DNA of 64,000 nt from Clostridiales bacterium (GCA_022508505.1 JAFLVC010000003.1:62001-126000), one strand, 5' to 3'. Counted from the first letter of the stretch, positions 27,860 to 38,018 are shown. Made by a program: numbers and translations. Notes: generated by a model not told the origin, from the letters alone.

Positions 27860-30391
27860 ATGATTAAAATAACCGAATTTTTATGCGAGAATGCCGAGTA
27901 CTGCGTCACCGACAGGCTCCCGCGGTTTAGGTTTGCGTACGACGGCGACGAGATAAAGCGCGCCGAAATTACCGTGAACGGCGAGACGTTTACGGCAAGC
28001 TGCGGCAAAAACGTCGAGTACGTCGGAAAGCCGCTTAAATCATACACCGTGTATACGGCGGAGCTGACGGTCGAAAGTGTCGGCGGCGAAACGGACAGGC
28101 GCGAGGTGCGCTTTGAAACGGGGCGGCTCACCGAGCCGTGGACGGCGAAATTCATCACCGACGGCAGCTATTCATTTAAGGAAAAGCGCGTGTCGCCAAA
28201 GCCTTTACTGTTCCGCAAAAAATTCGGCATAAGTAAGCAGATTGCCCGCGCAGTCATTTACGCGACGGCGATAGGCGTTTACGAGCTTACTTTAAACGGC
28301 AAAAAGGTGGGCGACGAGTATTTTGCGCCAGGGTTTACGTCGTACAAAACCAACCTGTACTATCAGACCTACGACGTCACAGACGCCGTCAAATCGGACA
28401 ACGAGATAACTGCGGAGGTCGCCGGCGGCTGGGCGGTCGGCTCATTCGTCTTTACCCGCAAAAACAGAATTACCGCGCCGCGGCAGTCGTTTATGTGCGA
28501 GCTCCGCGTAACATATGAGGACGGCACGACGGAGATTATCGGCACCGACGAGAGCTGGCAGGTTACTCAAAAATGCAACAGAATAGCGGCAGACCTCTAC
28601 GACGGCGAGGTTTACGACGCGCGGATAGAACCCGATGACGCAGACTTTAAAGCCGCGGCAATCGAGAAGGTAAAAATCAAGCCGAATATTCGCGCGGCGA
28701 TTGGGCTTCCCGTAAAGCGGCACGAAGTTTTCGAGCCGATAGCGGTGAGCGAGGTTGGCGATACGCTCGTGTACGATTTCGGTCAAAACTTCGCGGGCGT
28801 AGTCGAGCTGAAAATAAACGGCGAGGCGGGGCAGAAAATAACCGTCAAGCACGCCGAGATTTTAAACGCCGACGGCACGCTCAACACCGCGTTTTTGCGC
28901 TCTGCGAAGGCGACGATTGAATATACCTGTAAGGCGGGCGAGCAGGTTTACAGCCCGCGGTTTACGTACATGGGCTTTCGCTACGTCGGAATAAGCGGCG
29001 TCGCTCGCGAAAATATCGAAGTAAAGGCGCACGCTCTGTATTCGGCGCTTCCCGATATAGGCACGTTTGAGTGCTCGGACGAGCTTATCAACAAGCTCAA
29101 CCGCAACATAATTTGGAGCGCAAAATCGAACTTTGTAGACATTCCGACCGACTGCCCGCAGCGCGACGAGCGCATGGGCTGGACGGGGGATATTGCCATG
29201 TTCGCGCCGACGGCGTGCTATAACTTCGACATGGCGAGGTTTTTCGACAAGTGGCTGTGCGACATGCGCGCCGAGCAGCTTCGTACGGGCGGGATACGCA
29301 ACACCGTGCCCATTCAGGGTTACGGCTTTCCTGCGACCATGCCGCCCATGGCGGTCGATTTTTGGGGGGATGCGTGCATACTCGTTCCGTACGCCGAATA
29401 CCTCGCGCGCGGCGACGTAGAGCTTCTTCGCACGATGTACCCGACCATGAAAAAGTACGTCAAAGCGTGCAAGTTTTGGGCGGGCTTCGGCATAGGCAAG
29501 CACAGATATATTTGGCACACGCCGGCGATACTGCACTTCGGAGATTGGGTGTCGCCGGACGTTCCCAAAATGAGCCAGTGGCAAAAGCGTTCCAAGTGGA
29601 CGGCGACGGCGAGCCTTTTCAACACGTCGGCTACGCTTTCGGAGATAGCGAGCATCCTCGGCTACGAGGACGACGCGGTGTACTTTCACAAGCTTTCGCA
29701 AAAGGTCAAAAAGGCGTATATCGGCGTGTTCACCGACGGCAAAGGCAAGCTCAAAAACGAGTTCCAGACGGCGTACGTGCTGCCGCTCAAGTTCGGTATG
29801 TTCGATGGAGACAGCAAATCAAACGCCGTGGATAACCTCGTAAGGCTGATAGAAAATAACAACTATTGCATAGCGACGGGCATACCGGGAACGCCGTACA
29901 TATTGTTTGCGCTTGCCGACAACGGCAGAAGCGACGTCGCGTACAGAATGCTTACAAACACCGAATGCCCGTCGTGGCTGTACGAGGTCAAAGCGGGCGC
30001 GACAACCGTTTGGGAGCGCTGGGACGGGCTCAACAAGGACGGAGTGTGCGAGATAGCCGACGACGGCACGGGTGGAATGGTGTCGTACAACCACTACGTG
30101 TTCGGCTCGGTCGGCGCCTTCCTCTACAACCGCGTGCTCGGCGTTGAGCCGATTGAAGCGGGGTACGAAACGTTTAAGGTCGAGCCCATAGTCGGCGGCG
30201 GGCTTACATATGCAAAGGGCGGCGTCAAGACGCCGTTCGGAGTGATAGAGGTCGCTTGGAATAATGACGGCGAAGCTTTTTCGCTCGAAATAAGCGTGCC
30301 GCGCGGAACGAAGTGCGAGGCTGTGCTTCCGAACGGCGAGCGGTGCGGGCTTTCCTACGGCAAGCACACGCTGTCCTGCCGAAATAACTAA
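27860..30391 (+). CDS. Alpha-L-rhamnosidase (GH78)
   Basis: Hydrolyses terminal alpha-L-rhamnose from glycosides or polysaccharides. The 843-residue product has N-terminal beta-sandwich modules (about 1-390), including the segment FGQNFAGVVELKINGEAGQK. The (alpha/alpha)6 catalytic barrel begins at about 400 with the acidic motif DCPQRDERMGWTGD (residues 431-444), which carries the catalytic carboxylates, and TTVWERWDGL follows further on. A C-terminal beta domain closes it. No signal peptide is seen, so it is probably cytoplasmic and acts on imported rhamnosides, which fits the symporter at 20600. AAGAGG precedes the ATG. It is the last gene of the rhamnose run. Confidence 0.94.
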   Translation: MIKITEFLCENAEYCVTDRLPRFRFAYDGDEIKRAEITVNGETFTASCGKNVEYVGKPLKSYTVYTAELTVESVGGETDRREVRFETGRLTEPWTAKFITDGSYSFKEKRVSPKPLLFRKKFGISKQIARAVIYATAIGVYELTLNGKKVGDEYFAPGFTSYKTNLYYQTYDVTDAVKSDNEITAEVAGGWAVGSFVFTRKNRITAPRQSFMCELRVTYEDGTTEIIGTDESWQVTQKCNRIAADLYDGEVYDARIEPDDADFKAAAIEKVKIKPNIRAAIGLPVKRHEVFEPIAVSEVGDTLVYDFGQNFAGVVELKINGEAGQKITVKHAEILNADGTLNTAFLRSAKATIEYTCKAGEQVYSPRFTYMGFRYVGISGVARENIEVKAHALYSALPDIGTFECSDELINKLNRNIIWSAKSNFVDIPTDCPQRDERMGWTGDIAMFAPTACYNFDMARFFDKWLCDMRAEQLRTGGIRNTVPIQGYGFPATMPPMAVDFWGDACILVPYAEYLARGDVELLRTMYPTMKKYVKACKFWAGFGIGKHRYIWHTPAILHFGDWVSPDVPKMSQWQKRSKWTATASLFNTSATLSEIASILGYEDDAVYFHKLSQKVKKAYIGVFTDGKGKLKNEFQTAYVLPLKFGMFDGDSKSNAVDNLVRLIENNNYCIATGIPGTPYILFALADNGRSDVAYRMLTNTECPSWLYEVKAGATTVWERWDGLNKDGVCEIADDGTGGMVSYNHYVFGSVGAFLYNRVLGVEPIEAGYETFKVEPIVGGGLTYAKGGVKTPFGVIEVAWNNDGEAFSLEISVPRGTKCEAVLPNGERCGLSYGKHTLSCRNN

Positions 30392-30412
30392 CTTAATACG
30401 ACAAAACGCATG

Positions 30413-30450
30413 CCCCGAAAGAGACGCTCAAAGCGCCTTTCGGGGTTATT
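30413..30450 (+). terminator. Terminator of the rhamnose operon
   Basis: CCCCGAAAG (30413-30421) pairs with CTTTCGGGG (30437-30445), followed by TTATT. The loop contains a second small hairpin (GCTCAAAGC). Confidence 0.8.
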
Positions 30451-30501
30451 CGCGCATAAAACACCATTTATGCCGAAAAAAGGGCATTTTATGAATTGGT
30501 C

Positions 30502-30530
30502 TTTACATTTGCAAAAATATTTGATATAAT
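30502..30530 (+). promoter_or_regulatory. Promoter of the GH3 beta-glucosidase gene
   Basis: TTTACA (30502-30507) and TATAAT (30525-30530) are 17 bases apart, with the start codon at 30563. A short dyad ATGCC...GGCAT (30470-30487) lies just upstream and may be an operator. Confidence 0.75.
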
Positions 30531-30562
30531 ATGCAAAAACGGAAAAAAGGGGTAAAAAAACG

Positions 30563-32977
30563 ATGCTAAGACACGCAGACATTATAGAAAAACTGTCGCG
30601 CCGCCAAAAGGCCGACCTGTTGACCGGAAGGGATTTCTGGTCGACGGTCGCGCACGAGGACTTGGGGCTTCCCTCGGCGTATCTCTCGGACGGACCTCAC
30701 GGCTTGCGCCGTCAGGCGGACAAGTCCGACCACCTCGGGCTCAACGCCAGCCTTCCCGCGACCTGCTTCCCGACGGCCGCCACCATGGCGAACACCTGGA
30801 ACGAGGAGCTCGGCGAGGAAATGGGCAAAAGGCTCGGCGTCGAGGCTGCGGCGCTTGACGTCAACGTCTTGCTCGGTCCGGGTCTCAACATAAAGAGGAG
30901 CCCGCTGTGCGGCAGAAACTTCGAGTATTTTTCCGAGGATCCGCACCTCGCCGGCAAGATGGCGGCGGCGTACGTCCGCGGCATACAGTCTAACGGAATT
31001 TCGGCGTGCATAAAGCACTTTGTCGCAAACAACCAAGAGCTTAGACGAATGGTCACAGACAGCGTCATAGACGAGCGCACTCTACGCGAGATATATCTTA
31101 CGGGATTCGAGATAGCGGTGGAAGAGGGCGAGCCCAAATCCATAATGACGTCGTACAACAAGCTCAACGGCGAGTTCACCAACGAGAATATGCACACGCT
31201 CAAAGAGATACTCCGTGACGAGTGGGGCTTCAAGGGCGTTGTCGTAACCGACTGGGCGGGCTGTAACGACAGAATAAAGGGTCTCATTGCGGGCAACGAG
31301 CTCGAAATGCCGGCGTGCCGTTACGGCGCCGACGACGTGTTCGACGCGCTCGAAGCGGGCACTCTCGACGAGGCGCTTGTCGACGAGCGGCTCGACAACC
31401 TGATAGAGCTCGTGCTCACCACAGACGCGGCGGTCAAGGCGGCGCCCAAGAAGTGGGATATCGAAGAGCATCACGCCTTTGCCGAAAAGTGTGCCGAAGA
31501 GAGCATCGTTCTTCTCAGAAACGACGGTGCGCTTCCGCTCAAAGAAGGCGAGAGAGTGTGCGTCATAGGCGATTTTGCAAAGAATCCGCGCTACCAAGGC
31601 GCGGGAAGCTCTGTCGTCAACCCGACCAAGCTCGACAACTTCGTCGACTGCATGACAGCGGCGGGCAAGAAGTTTACATACGAGCAGGGCTTTAACAGAT
31701 ACGGAAAGAAGAAAAAGGGCCTCATGAAAAAGGCTGTCAAGGCCGCACAGCAGGCCGACAAAATAATCTACTTCGCAGGTCTCGACGAGGTCACGGAAGC
31801 CGAGGGCTTGGACAGATGCAGCATGAAGCTTCCGCAAAACCAGCTCGACGTCTTGAGCGAGCTGTATAAGCTCGGCAAGCCGGTCGTCGTAGTGCTGTCG
31901 TGCGGAAGCGCGGTGGAGCTTGATGTCATAAACGACTCGAACGCGCTGCTTCACGCATACCTCGGCGGACAGGCGGGCGCAAAGGCCGTGATGAAGGTGC
32001 TTTACGGCGAAGTCAATCCCGGCGGCAAGCTTGCGGAAAGCTATCCCGTCAAGTACGAGGACAACTCGTCCGCGCCGTACTTCCCCGGACTTGAAAACAC
32101 CGTCGAATACCGCGAGAGCCTGTTCGTAGGCTACAGATACTACGCGACGGCGGGAGTAAAGACGGCGTACCCGTTCGGCTACGGTCTGTCGTACACGACG
32201 TTTGAGTACTCCGACCTCAAGGTCACGGATAAAGGCGTCAAGTTCACAATAACAAACACCGGCGAGCGCGACGGTTACGAGATAGCGCAGCTTTACATAG
32301 GCAAGAAGGAGAGCGAGGCATATAGGCCGCTCCGCGAGCTCAAGGGCTTTAAAAAGGTGTTCATCAAGGCGGGCGAGAGCGTCACGGTGGAAATACCGTT
32401 CGACAAGCGCACCTTCCGCATTTACAACCAAAACGCCAATGCGTGGCAGGTCGAGGGCGGCGAATACACCGTCGAGATCGGCGCGTCGAGCGAGGACATC
32501 AAGCTCACAGGAACGCACAGCGTAAAGGGCGACGCGACCGACTTCGGCTACGACAAGCAAAAGCTGGCGTGCTACTACGAATGCAAGACGGCGAAGGTAA
32601 GCGACGAAGCGTTTGAGCTCGTCATCGGTCGACCTATTCCGAAGAGCACATTCGATTTCTACAAGAAGAACCGCATGGTTATTCACGAGAACTGCACCGT
32701 CGCCGATCTTCGTTACTCCAAGCGTTGGGTGGGTCGACTGTTTGCGGGCGTGATAAGATTTGCGATTCGCTTCCTGCGCGGCATAGGCAAGCGAACTACG
32801 GCAAATACTCTCATCATGGGCGTTCTGCACCAACCGGTAAGAGGTCTTGCCAAGTTCGGCGGCATGAGTCGCAGACAGATGGAAGCTTTGATGCTTATGT
32901 TTAACGGGCACCTCTTCAAGGGCGTGCATCAGTTCTTGTCAAAGGGCAAGAAGAAAAAGGAAGAAAAGCAGGCATAA
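30563..32977 (+). CDS. GH3 beta-glucosidase, canonical domain order, with C-terminal extension
   Basis: The 804-residue protein has no signal peptide and is probably cytoplasmic. The catalytic barrel is at the N-terminus (about 10-290): LSDGPHGLR, substrate-binding KHFVANNQE, and nucleophile motif GVVVTDWAG with Asp230. The second GH3 domain (about 310-520; ECAEESIVLLRNDGALPLK) holds the probable acid/base region, and the fibronectin-III-like domain is at about 570-650. This is the usual order, unlike the two membrane-bound paralogues in this window. A basic, partly hydrophobic extension of about 130 residues follows (VGRLFAGVIRFAIRFLRGIG) and ends in KGKKKKEEKQ. Its role is unknown. The enzyme should hydrolyse beta-glucosides or related oligosaccharides. 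Confidence 0.92.
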   Translation: MLRHADIIEKLSRRQKADLLTGRDFWSTVAHEDLGLPSAYLSDGPHGLRRQADKSDHLGLNASLPATCFPTAATMANTWNEELGEEMGKRLGVEAAALDVNVLLGPGLNIKRSPLCGRNFEYFSEDPHLAGKMAAAYVRGIQSNGISACIKHFVANNQELRRMVTDSVIDERTLREIYLTGFEIAVEEGEPKSIMTSYNKLNGEFTNENMHTLKEILRDEWGFKGVVVTDWAGCNDRIKGLIAGNELEMPACRYGADDVFDALEAGTLDEALVDERLDNLIELVLTTDAAVKAAPKKWDIEEHHAFAEKCAEESIVLLRNDGALPLKEGERVCVIGDFAKNPRYQGAGSSVVNPTKLDNFVDCMTAAGKKFTYEQGFNRYGKKKKGLMKKAVKAAQQADKIIYFAGLDEVTEAEGLDRCSMKLPQNQLDVLSELYKLGKPVVVVLSCGSAVELDVINDSNALLHAYLGGQAGAKAVMKVLYGEVNPGGKLAESYPVKYEDNSSAPYFPGLENTVEYRESLFVGYRYYATAGVKTAYPFGYGLSYTTFEYSDLKVTDKGVKFTITNTGERDGYEIAQLYIGKKESEAYRPLRELKGFKKVFIKAGESVTVEIPFDKRTFRIYNQNANAWQVEGGEYTVEIGASSEDIKLTGTHSVKGDATDFGYDKQKLACYYECKTAKVSDEAFELVIGRPIPKSTFDFYKKNRMVIHENCTVADLRYSKRWVGRLFAGVIRFAIRFLRGIGKRTTANTLIMGVLHQPVRGLAKFGGMSRRQMEALMLMFNGHLFKGVHQFLSKGKKKKEEKQA

Positions 32978-33039
32978 AGGTCTCTACACAAGGGAAGCGC
33001 AGTAGTTGCGCCTTATGCAGAGTTCCGTAAAGGAGCGAA

Positions 33040-34074
33040 ATGAAGCTTATTTCTTTTGCTGTTCCGTGCTACAACTCCGCCGCGTACATGGCTAAATGTA
33101 TAGACAGCCTGCTCGTCGGCGGCGACCGCGTCGAGATAATAATAATAAACGACGGGTCGAAGGATGACACCGGTGCAATAGCGGACGGATATAAAGAAAA
33201 ATATCCGGATATAGTAAAGGTAATACACAAGGAAAACGGCGGGCACGGCTCGGGCGTGAATGCCGGCGCGGCGGCGGCTCAAGGCATTTACTACAAGGTC
33301 GTAGACTCCGACGATTGGGTGGACGAGGACGCGTTCAAGACCGTGCTTGAAACGATTGAAAAGCACGAAAAGGAAGGAACGCTTCCCGACCTCTATATTA
33401 CCAATTTCGTGTATTCGCGCGTTCACGACGGAATGTACTACACGAGTAAGTACACGGATAAGCTCAAGCCCAACGTAATTTGCGACTTTTCGGACATGAA
33501 GCCGTTTCGGTTTTCGCGAATGCTGCTCATGCACTCGCTCATGTACAAGCGCGAGGCGTACCTGCAAAGCGGCACGGTTTTACCCGAGCACACCTTTTAC
33601 GTCGACAACTATTACGCGTATCAGCCCTTTCCGTACATCAAAACCTTGTGCTATATCGACGTCGATTTTTACAGGTATTTTATAGGCCGCGGCGATCAGT
33701 CTGTGTCGCGAAATAATATGTTCGCGCGTTACGAACAGCAGATTCGAGTGATGAAGCTGATGGCGGACGGATACACATACGAGCAGCTCAAAGGCATGAG
33801 TAAGGGCCTTAGGCGGTATATGCACCATGCGCTCAGCGTCCTCATGATGGTTACGATGTACTTCATCTGCGGCGGCAAGGACGACGTCAATGCTCGAAAG
33901 GCTGCATACAAAGAGCTTTGGGCGCATATAAAAAACCGCGACAAAAAGCTGTACCGCAAGCTTAGATACAGGGCGTATCCCTTTTTTGCCGCCAATTTGC
34001 CATGGCGGCTCAGGCGGTTTGTTATGGATAAATCGTACAACTATCTGTGCAAAAAGATTTGCTTAGGTCAGTAA
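33040..34074 (+). CDS. Family 2 glycosyltransferase
   Basis: The 344-residue product has the GT-A fold start SFAVPCYNSAAYMAKCIDSL, the nucleotide-binding INDGSKDDTG, and the DxD-like motif VVDSDDWVD near residue 95. A basic C-terminal half has no clear membrane helix. It would transfer a sugar from a nucleotide donor to a glycan or lipid acceptor that cannot be told from sequence. AAAGGAG precedes the ATG. It lies 49 bases before glgC and may be co-transcribed with the glycogen genes. Confidence 0.9.
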   Translation: MKLISFAVPCYNSAAYMAKCIDSLLVGGDRVEIIIINDGSKDDTGAIADGYKEKYPDIVKVIHKENGGHGSGVNAGAAAAQGIYYKVVDSDDWVDEDAFKTVLETIEKHEKEGTLPDLYITNFVYSRVHDGMYYTSKYTDKLKPNVICDFSDMKPFRFSRMLLMHSLMYKREAYLQSGTVLPEHTFYVDNYYAYQPFPYIKTLCYIDVDFYRYFIGRGDQSVSRNNMFARYEQQIRVMKLMADGYTYEQLKGMSKGLRRYMHHALSVLMMVTMYFICGGKDDVNARKAAYKELWAHIKNRDKKLYRKLRYRAYPFFAANLPWRLRRFVMDKSYNYLCKKICLGQ

Positions 34075-34122
34075 TCGGTTCAATAAACAGAAAGAACAGA
34101 AAGAAAAAATCGGAGGATTTTT

Positions 34123-35286
34123 ATGATAAAAAAATGTGTTGCGATGCTGCTCGCAGGCGGGCAGGGAACAAGGCTGTACGCGCTCACTACGCGCATAGCG
34201 AAGCCTGCGGTGTCGTTCGGGTCGAAGTACCGAATAATCGACTTTCCGCTCTCCAACTGCGCCAATTCGGGAATAGACACCGTCGGCGTTTTGACTCAGT
34301 ATCAGCCCATGGTGCTCAACGAGTACCTCGGAAACGGCGAGCCTTGGAACCTCGACCGCTCGCACGGCGGGCTCCACGTGCTTCCGCCGTACCTTGCAAA
34401 GAGCGGTGGCGAGTGGTACAAGGGCACGGCAAACGCCATATACCAAAACGCGGCGTTTTTAAACGCATACGAGGCGGAGCACGTGCTCATTCTTTCGGGC
34501 GATCACATCTACAAGATGGACTACTCGAAGATGCTCGAATATCACATCGAAAAGAACGCCGACTGCACGATTGCAGTCCTCGACGTTCCCATGGAAGAGG
34601 CAAAGCGGTTCGGTATTCTGTCGTTTGACGACGAGGGCCGCATAACAGAGTTTGCCGAAAAGCCGAAGGTACCCAAGAGCAACCATGCTTCCATGGGCAT
34701 TTATATCTTCAAGCAAGAGGTGCTACTCGACGAGCTTTCCGCCGAAGAGCGCAATCCCGACACGCAGTTCGACTTCGGCAAGAACGTCATTCCCGCTATG
34801 ATAAAGTCGGGGCGCAGAATGTATGCGTACAGGTTTAACGGGTATTGGAAGGACGTCGGCACGCTTCGCTCGCTGTGGGAGGCGAACATGGACATTCTGT
34901 CCGGACAGTTCGACCTCAACGACGGCAACAAGATATATTCGCGCAATCAGGCGTATCCGCCTTCGTTTATGGCGGACGACGCAAAGGTCAAAAACTCGGT
35001 CATGACGGCGGGCTGCGAGGTGTACGGCGAGGTCGTAAACTCGGTGCTCGGCGAGGGTGTAATAGTGGCGCCCGGCGCGCGCGTTATCGACTCCGTCATC
35101 ATGCGCGACTCGGTAATAGGCAAGGGCTCCGTCGTTTCGTACTCGATAATAGACGAGGGCGTTCATATCGGAGAAAGATGCAAGATAGGCGGAGCTGTCG
35201 ACGACACGGTCGATCCGACGCTCATAGGCAGAGATAAGACAATAGACAACGGCACCACGATAGGCGCCGGAAAGGTGGTGGAATAA
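34123..35286 (+). CDS. glgC: Glucose-1-phosphate adenylyltransferase, catalytic subunit
   Basis: Makes ADP-glucose from ATP and glucose-1-phosphate, the committed step of glycogen synthesis. The 387-residue product has the nucleotidyltransferase loop [43 protein letters not shown], the catalytic [11 protein letters not shown] and GYWKDVGT. A left-handed beta-helix is at the C-terminus. The stop overlaps the glgD start (TAATG). In Bacillota this subunit normally pairs with GlgD. Confidence 0.97.
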   Translation: MIKKCVAMLLAGGQGTRLYALTTRIAKPAVSFGSKYRIIDFPLSNCANSGIDTVGVLTQYQPMVLNEYLGNGEPWNLDRSHGGLHVLPPYLAKSGGEWYKGTANAIYQNAAFLNAYEAEHVLILSGDHIYKMDYSKMLEYHIEKNADCTIAVLDVPMEEAKRFGILSFDDEGRITEFAEKPKVPKSNHASMGIYIFKQEVLLDELSAEERNPDTQFDFGKNVIPAMIKSGRRMYAYRFNGYWKDVGTLRSLWEANMDILSGQFDLNDGNKIYSRNQAYPPSFMADDAKVKNSVMTAGCEVYGEVVNSVLGEGVIVAPGARVIDSVIMRDSVIGKGSVVSYSIIDEGVHIGERCKIGGAVDDTVDPTLIGRDKTIDNGTTIGAGKVVE

Positions 35287-36395
35287 TGCGTACGATGGGA
35301 CTTATATTTTCGAGCATAAACGAGCGTAATGCGCCCGAGCTTACCATGGTTCGTTCGATGGCGTCGGTGCCGTTCGGCGGAAGGTACAGGCTTATAGACT
35401 TTGTCCTTTCGGACATGGTGGCGGCGTCTGCGTCTACGGTCGGAATAATCACGAAGTACAACTTCCAATCGCTCATGGACCACGTCGGCAGCGGCAAGAA
35501 CTGGGATCTCGCGCGAAAGAGCGGCGGCATAGTGTTCCTGCCCCCGTACGGCGGCGATTCGAGAATGCTTTACACCTCGAGGTTTGAGGCGATAAAAAGC
35601 GTTCTGATGTTTTTGAAGAGCTGTACCGAGGACGTCGTCATAATGAGCGACTGCGACTTCGCGTCAAGCTTCGACATGAACAAGGCGCTCGACTTCTTCG
35701 TCGACAAAAAGTCGGACATAACGCTCGTTTACAGAGATAAGCTGCCCGACGCCGACGAGCTCAAGCACCGCACCGCAATACAGACCGACGAGAACGGTAC
35801 GGTGACGGGAATTTCGCCCGCAAACGCGAATATGGGCGTAAATCAGCTCCTGACGGGCGTTTTGATAGTGCGCAGGGATTTTCTCATCCGCCTCATAGAA
35901 CGCTGCTCTGCAATGGGAATGAAGAGCTTTTCGGGCGACGTTTTGCCTTTTGCCGTGCGCGAATACAGGGTTACGGGCTACAAGCTCGACGGTTTCTTTG
36001 CGTCGATAGAATCGCTTCAAGCGTACTTCAGATACTCTATGGCGCTTCTTGACAAGCCGGTTCGCGACTCGCTGTTCAAGACGGTAGAGGTGTACACCAA
36101 GGTCCGCGATTCGGTGCCGTGCAGAATAGGCGAAAACGCCAAAGTGTCGAGGTCCATTGTCGCCGACGGCTGCGTGATTGAGGGCACCGTCGAAAACTCG
36201 ATAATATTCCGCGGCGTAAAAATCGGCAAGGGCGCAGTCGTAAAGAACTGCGTGCTCTTCCAGGACACCGACGTAGGCGAGCGCTCTTCGCTCAGCTACT
36301 GCTTGTCCGATAAGAAGGCGATTGTGCGCTCGGGTAAAACGCTTTCGGGCTGCGCCGAGCTTCCGTACTTCATCCCCAAAGAAACTGTGCTGTAA
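35286..36395 (+). CDS. glgD: Glucose-1-phosphate adenylyltransferase, regulatory subunit
   Basis: This 369-residue GlgC paralogue lacks the GGxGTRL phosphate-binding loop (SSINERNAPELT replaces it) and has SDCDFASSF where GlgC has the catalytic GDH, but keeps VPFGGRYRLIDFVLSDM and the C-terminal beta-helix. GlgD subunits in Bacillota are poorly active alone and modulate GlgC in a heterotetramer. It is translationally coupled to glgC, and glgA starts 12 bases downstream. Confidence 0.95.
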   Translation: MRTMGLIFSSINERNAPELTMVRSMASVPFGGRYRLIDFVLSDMVAASASTVGIITKYNFQSLMDHVGSGKNWDLARKSGGIVFLPPYGGDSRMLYTSRFEAIKSVLMFLKSCTEDVVIMSDCDFASSFDMNKALDFFVDKKSDITLVYRDKLPDADELKHRTAIQTDENGTVTGISPANANMGVNQLLTGVLIVRRDFLIRLIERCSAMGMKSFSGDVLPFAVREYRVTGYKLDGFFASIESLQAYFRYSMALLDKPVRDSLFKTVEVYTKVRDSVPCRIGENAKVSRSIVADGCVIEGTVENSIIFRGVKIGKGAVVKNCVLFQDTDVGERSSLSYCLSDKKAIVRSGKTLSGCAELPYFIPKETVL

Positions 36396-36407
36396 GCGGA
36401 GAGAATA

Positions 36408-38018
36408 ATGGCAAGCAAGGTTAATAATACAAGTAAATCAAGCAAGACTGCGGCCGAAAATAAGGCCGAAAAAAAGCCCGCCGCGACTAAAAATACCGCA
36501 ACCAAGGCGACGGACAAAAAGCCGACGGCAAGTAAGATTGCGACCGCGAGCAAAAAGCCTGCCGCAAAAAAGCCCGCGGAAGCGAGTAAGCCGAATGCCG
36601 CGACAGCGGAAAACAAGACCGCAAAAAAGATATTGTTCGTCACGGCGGAAGCGTTCCCGTTTGCGGGAACGGGCGGACTCGGCGAGGTCGCGGGTTCGCT
36701 TCCCAAGGCGCTCAACAACGTCGGCGCGGACTGCCGCGTCATCATGCCGCTCTTTGGCTCGATAGCCGAAAAGTACAGGCAAAAAATGACGTATATCGGT
36801 CAGACGCACGTCATGGTGGGCTGGCGCAATCAGTACTGCGGGCTGTTTTCTCTGACAAACGACGGCGTCACTACGTATTTTGTCGACAACGAGTACTACT
36901 TCAAACGCGACGGCATTTACGGTCACTTCGACGACGGCGAGCGCTGGGCGTTCTTCTGCCGCGCGGTGTTGGAGGCCATTCCGCTCGTCGGCTTCAAGCC
37001 GGACGTCATTCACAGCAACGACCACGCGACGGCGCTCGTTCCCGTGTACTACAAGACGGAGTACGCGAGCAGGTACGGCTACAACGGCATAAAGAACGTG
37101 TTCACAATACATAACCTCGAATATCAGGGCTGCTATCCGTCGTTTATTCTCGGCGACGTGTTCGGGATAGCCGAGCACGACAGGTGGATAGTCGACTTCA
37201 ATTGGGAGTTAAACTGCGTCAAGGGCGCGATAGAGAGCGCCGACAAGGTGACGACTGTGTCCCCGACGTACGCGAAAGAGATTCAGACGCCCGAGCGCGG
37301 CTACGGTCTCCACGATATCCTTTGCAGAAACGCAGGCAAGCTTTCGGGAATACTCAACGGCGTAAACGTCGAAGAGTACAACCCCGAAAAGAACACCTCG
37401 ATTGCAAAGCATTATTCGGCAGCCGATACGTCGGGTAAAACCGAGTGCAAGGCGGCGCTCAAAAAAGAATGCGGCTTTGAGGACGACAAGCCGATTGTCG
37501 CCGTCATTTCGAGGCTTGCGGGGCATAAGGGCTTGGACCTCGTAAAAGGGCTTTTGGAGCGCGAGTGGTTAGGGCGAGCAAATATTGTCATTCTCGGCAC
37601 GGGCGAGAAGTACCTCGAGGACTTTTTCGCTTGGTACGGCGGCTCGCACAAGAGCGCAAAGACGTTTATAACCTATAATAAGGACTTGGCGCACCGCATA
37701 TATTCGGGAGCGGATATGTTCTTGATGCCGTCCGGCTCCGAGCCGTGCGGACTGTCGCAAATGATGGCGTGCCGGTACGGCACTATCCCCATAGTGCGGC
37801 GCACGGGCGGGCTTGCCGATTCCATACACGATTGCAGAAGCGGCGGCGGCAACGGCTTCGTATTCGACGACTATACGGTGGAAGCGCTTTGCGACACGGT
37901 AAACGCCGCAATCGACTTGTACTACAAAAAAGAGTGGAAAGAGCTAATGCTTCGCGCAATGAATTGCGACTTTACCTGGGACCGCTCGGCAGTCGAGTAC
38001 ATGAGGCTTTACGAATAG
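36408..38018 (+). CDS. glgA: Glycogen synthase (GT5) with Lys/Ala-rich N-terminal extension
   Basis: Adds glucose from ADP-glucose to alpha-1,4-glucan. From about residue 73 the GT5 fold begins (KILFVTAEAFPFAGTGGLGEV); GHFDDGERWAFFCRA, VIHSNDHATALVP, NGVNVEEYNP and SGSEPCGLSQMMACRYGT follow. The first about 72 residues are an extra lysine/alanine/threonine-rich tail (AATKNTATKATDKKP) not part of the enzyme fold. In the donor-site motif usually written KxGGL, the Lys is replaced by Gly (GTGGL), a variation I believe occurs in other clostridial enzymes. GGAGAG precedes the ATG. It closes the glgCDA run and a strong terminator follows. Confidence 0.95.
   Translation: MASKVNNTSKSSKTAAENKAEKKPAATKNTATKATDKKPTASKIATASKKPAAKKPAEASKPNAATAENKTAKKILFVTAEAFPFAGTGGLGEVAGSLPKALNNVGADCRVIMPLFGSIAEKYRQKMTYIGQTHVMVGWRNQYCGLFSLTNDGVTTYFVDNEYYFKRDGIYGHFDDGERWAFFCRAVLEAIPLVGFKPDVIHSNDHATALVPVYYKTEYASRYGYNGIKNVFTIHNLEYQGCYPSFILGDVFGIAEHDRWIVDFNWELNCVKGAIESADKVTTVSPTYAKEIQTPERGYGLHDILCRNAGKLSGILNGVNVEEYNPEKNTSIAKHYSAADTSGKTECKAALKKECGFEDDKPIVAVISRLAGHKGLDLVKGLLEREWLGRANIVILGTGEKYLEDFFAWYGGSHKSAKTFITYNKDLAHRIYSGADMFLMPSGSEPCGLSQMMACRYGTIPIVRRTGGLADSIHDCRSGGGNGFVFDDYTVEALCDTVNAAIDLYYKKEWKELMLRAMNCDFTWDRSAVEYMRLYE

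Noticed and set aside
31082..32929. Open frame of about 615 codons on the minus strand opposite the GH3 gene
   Set aside because: Shadow of a clear GH3 enzyme; composition and lack of domains argue against a real protein.
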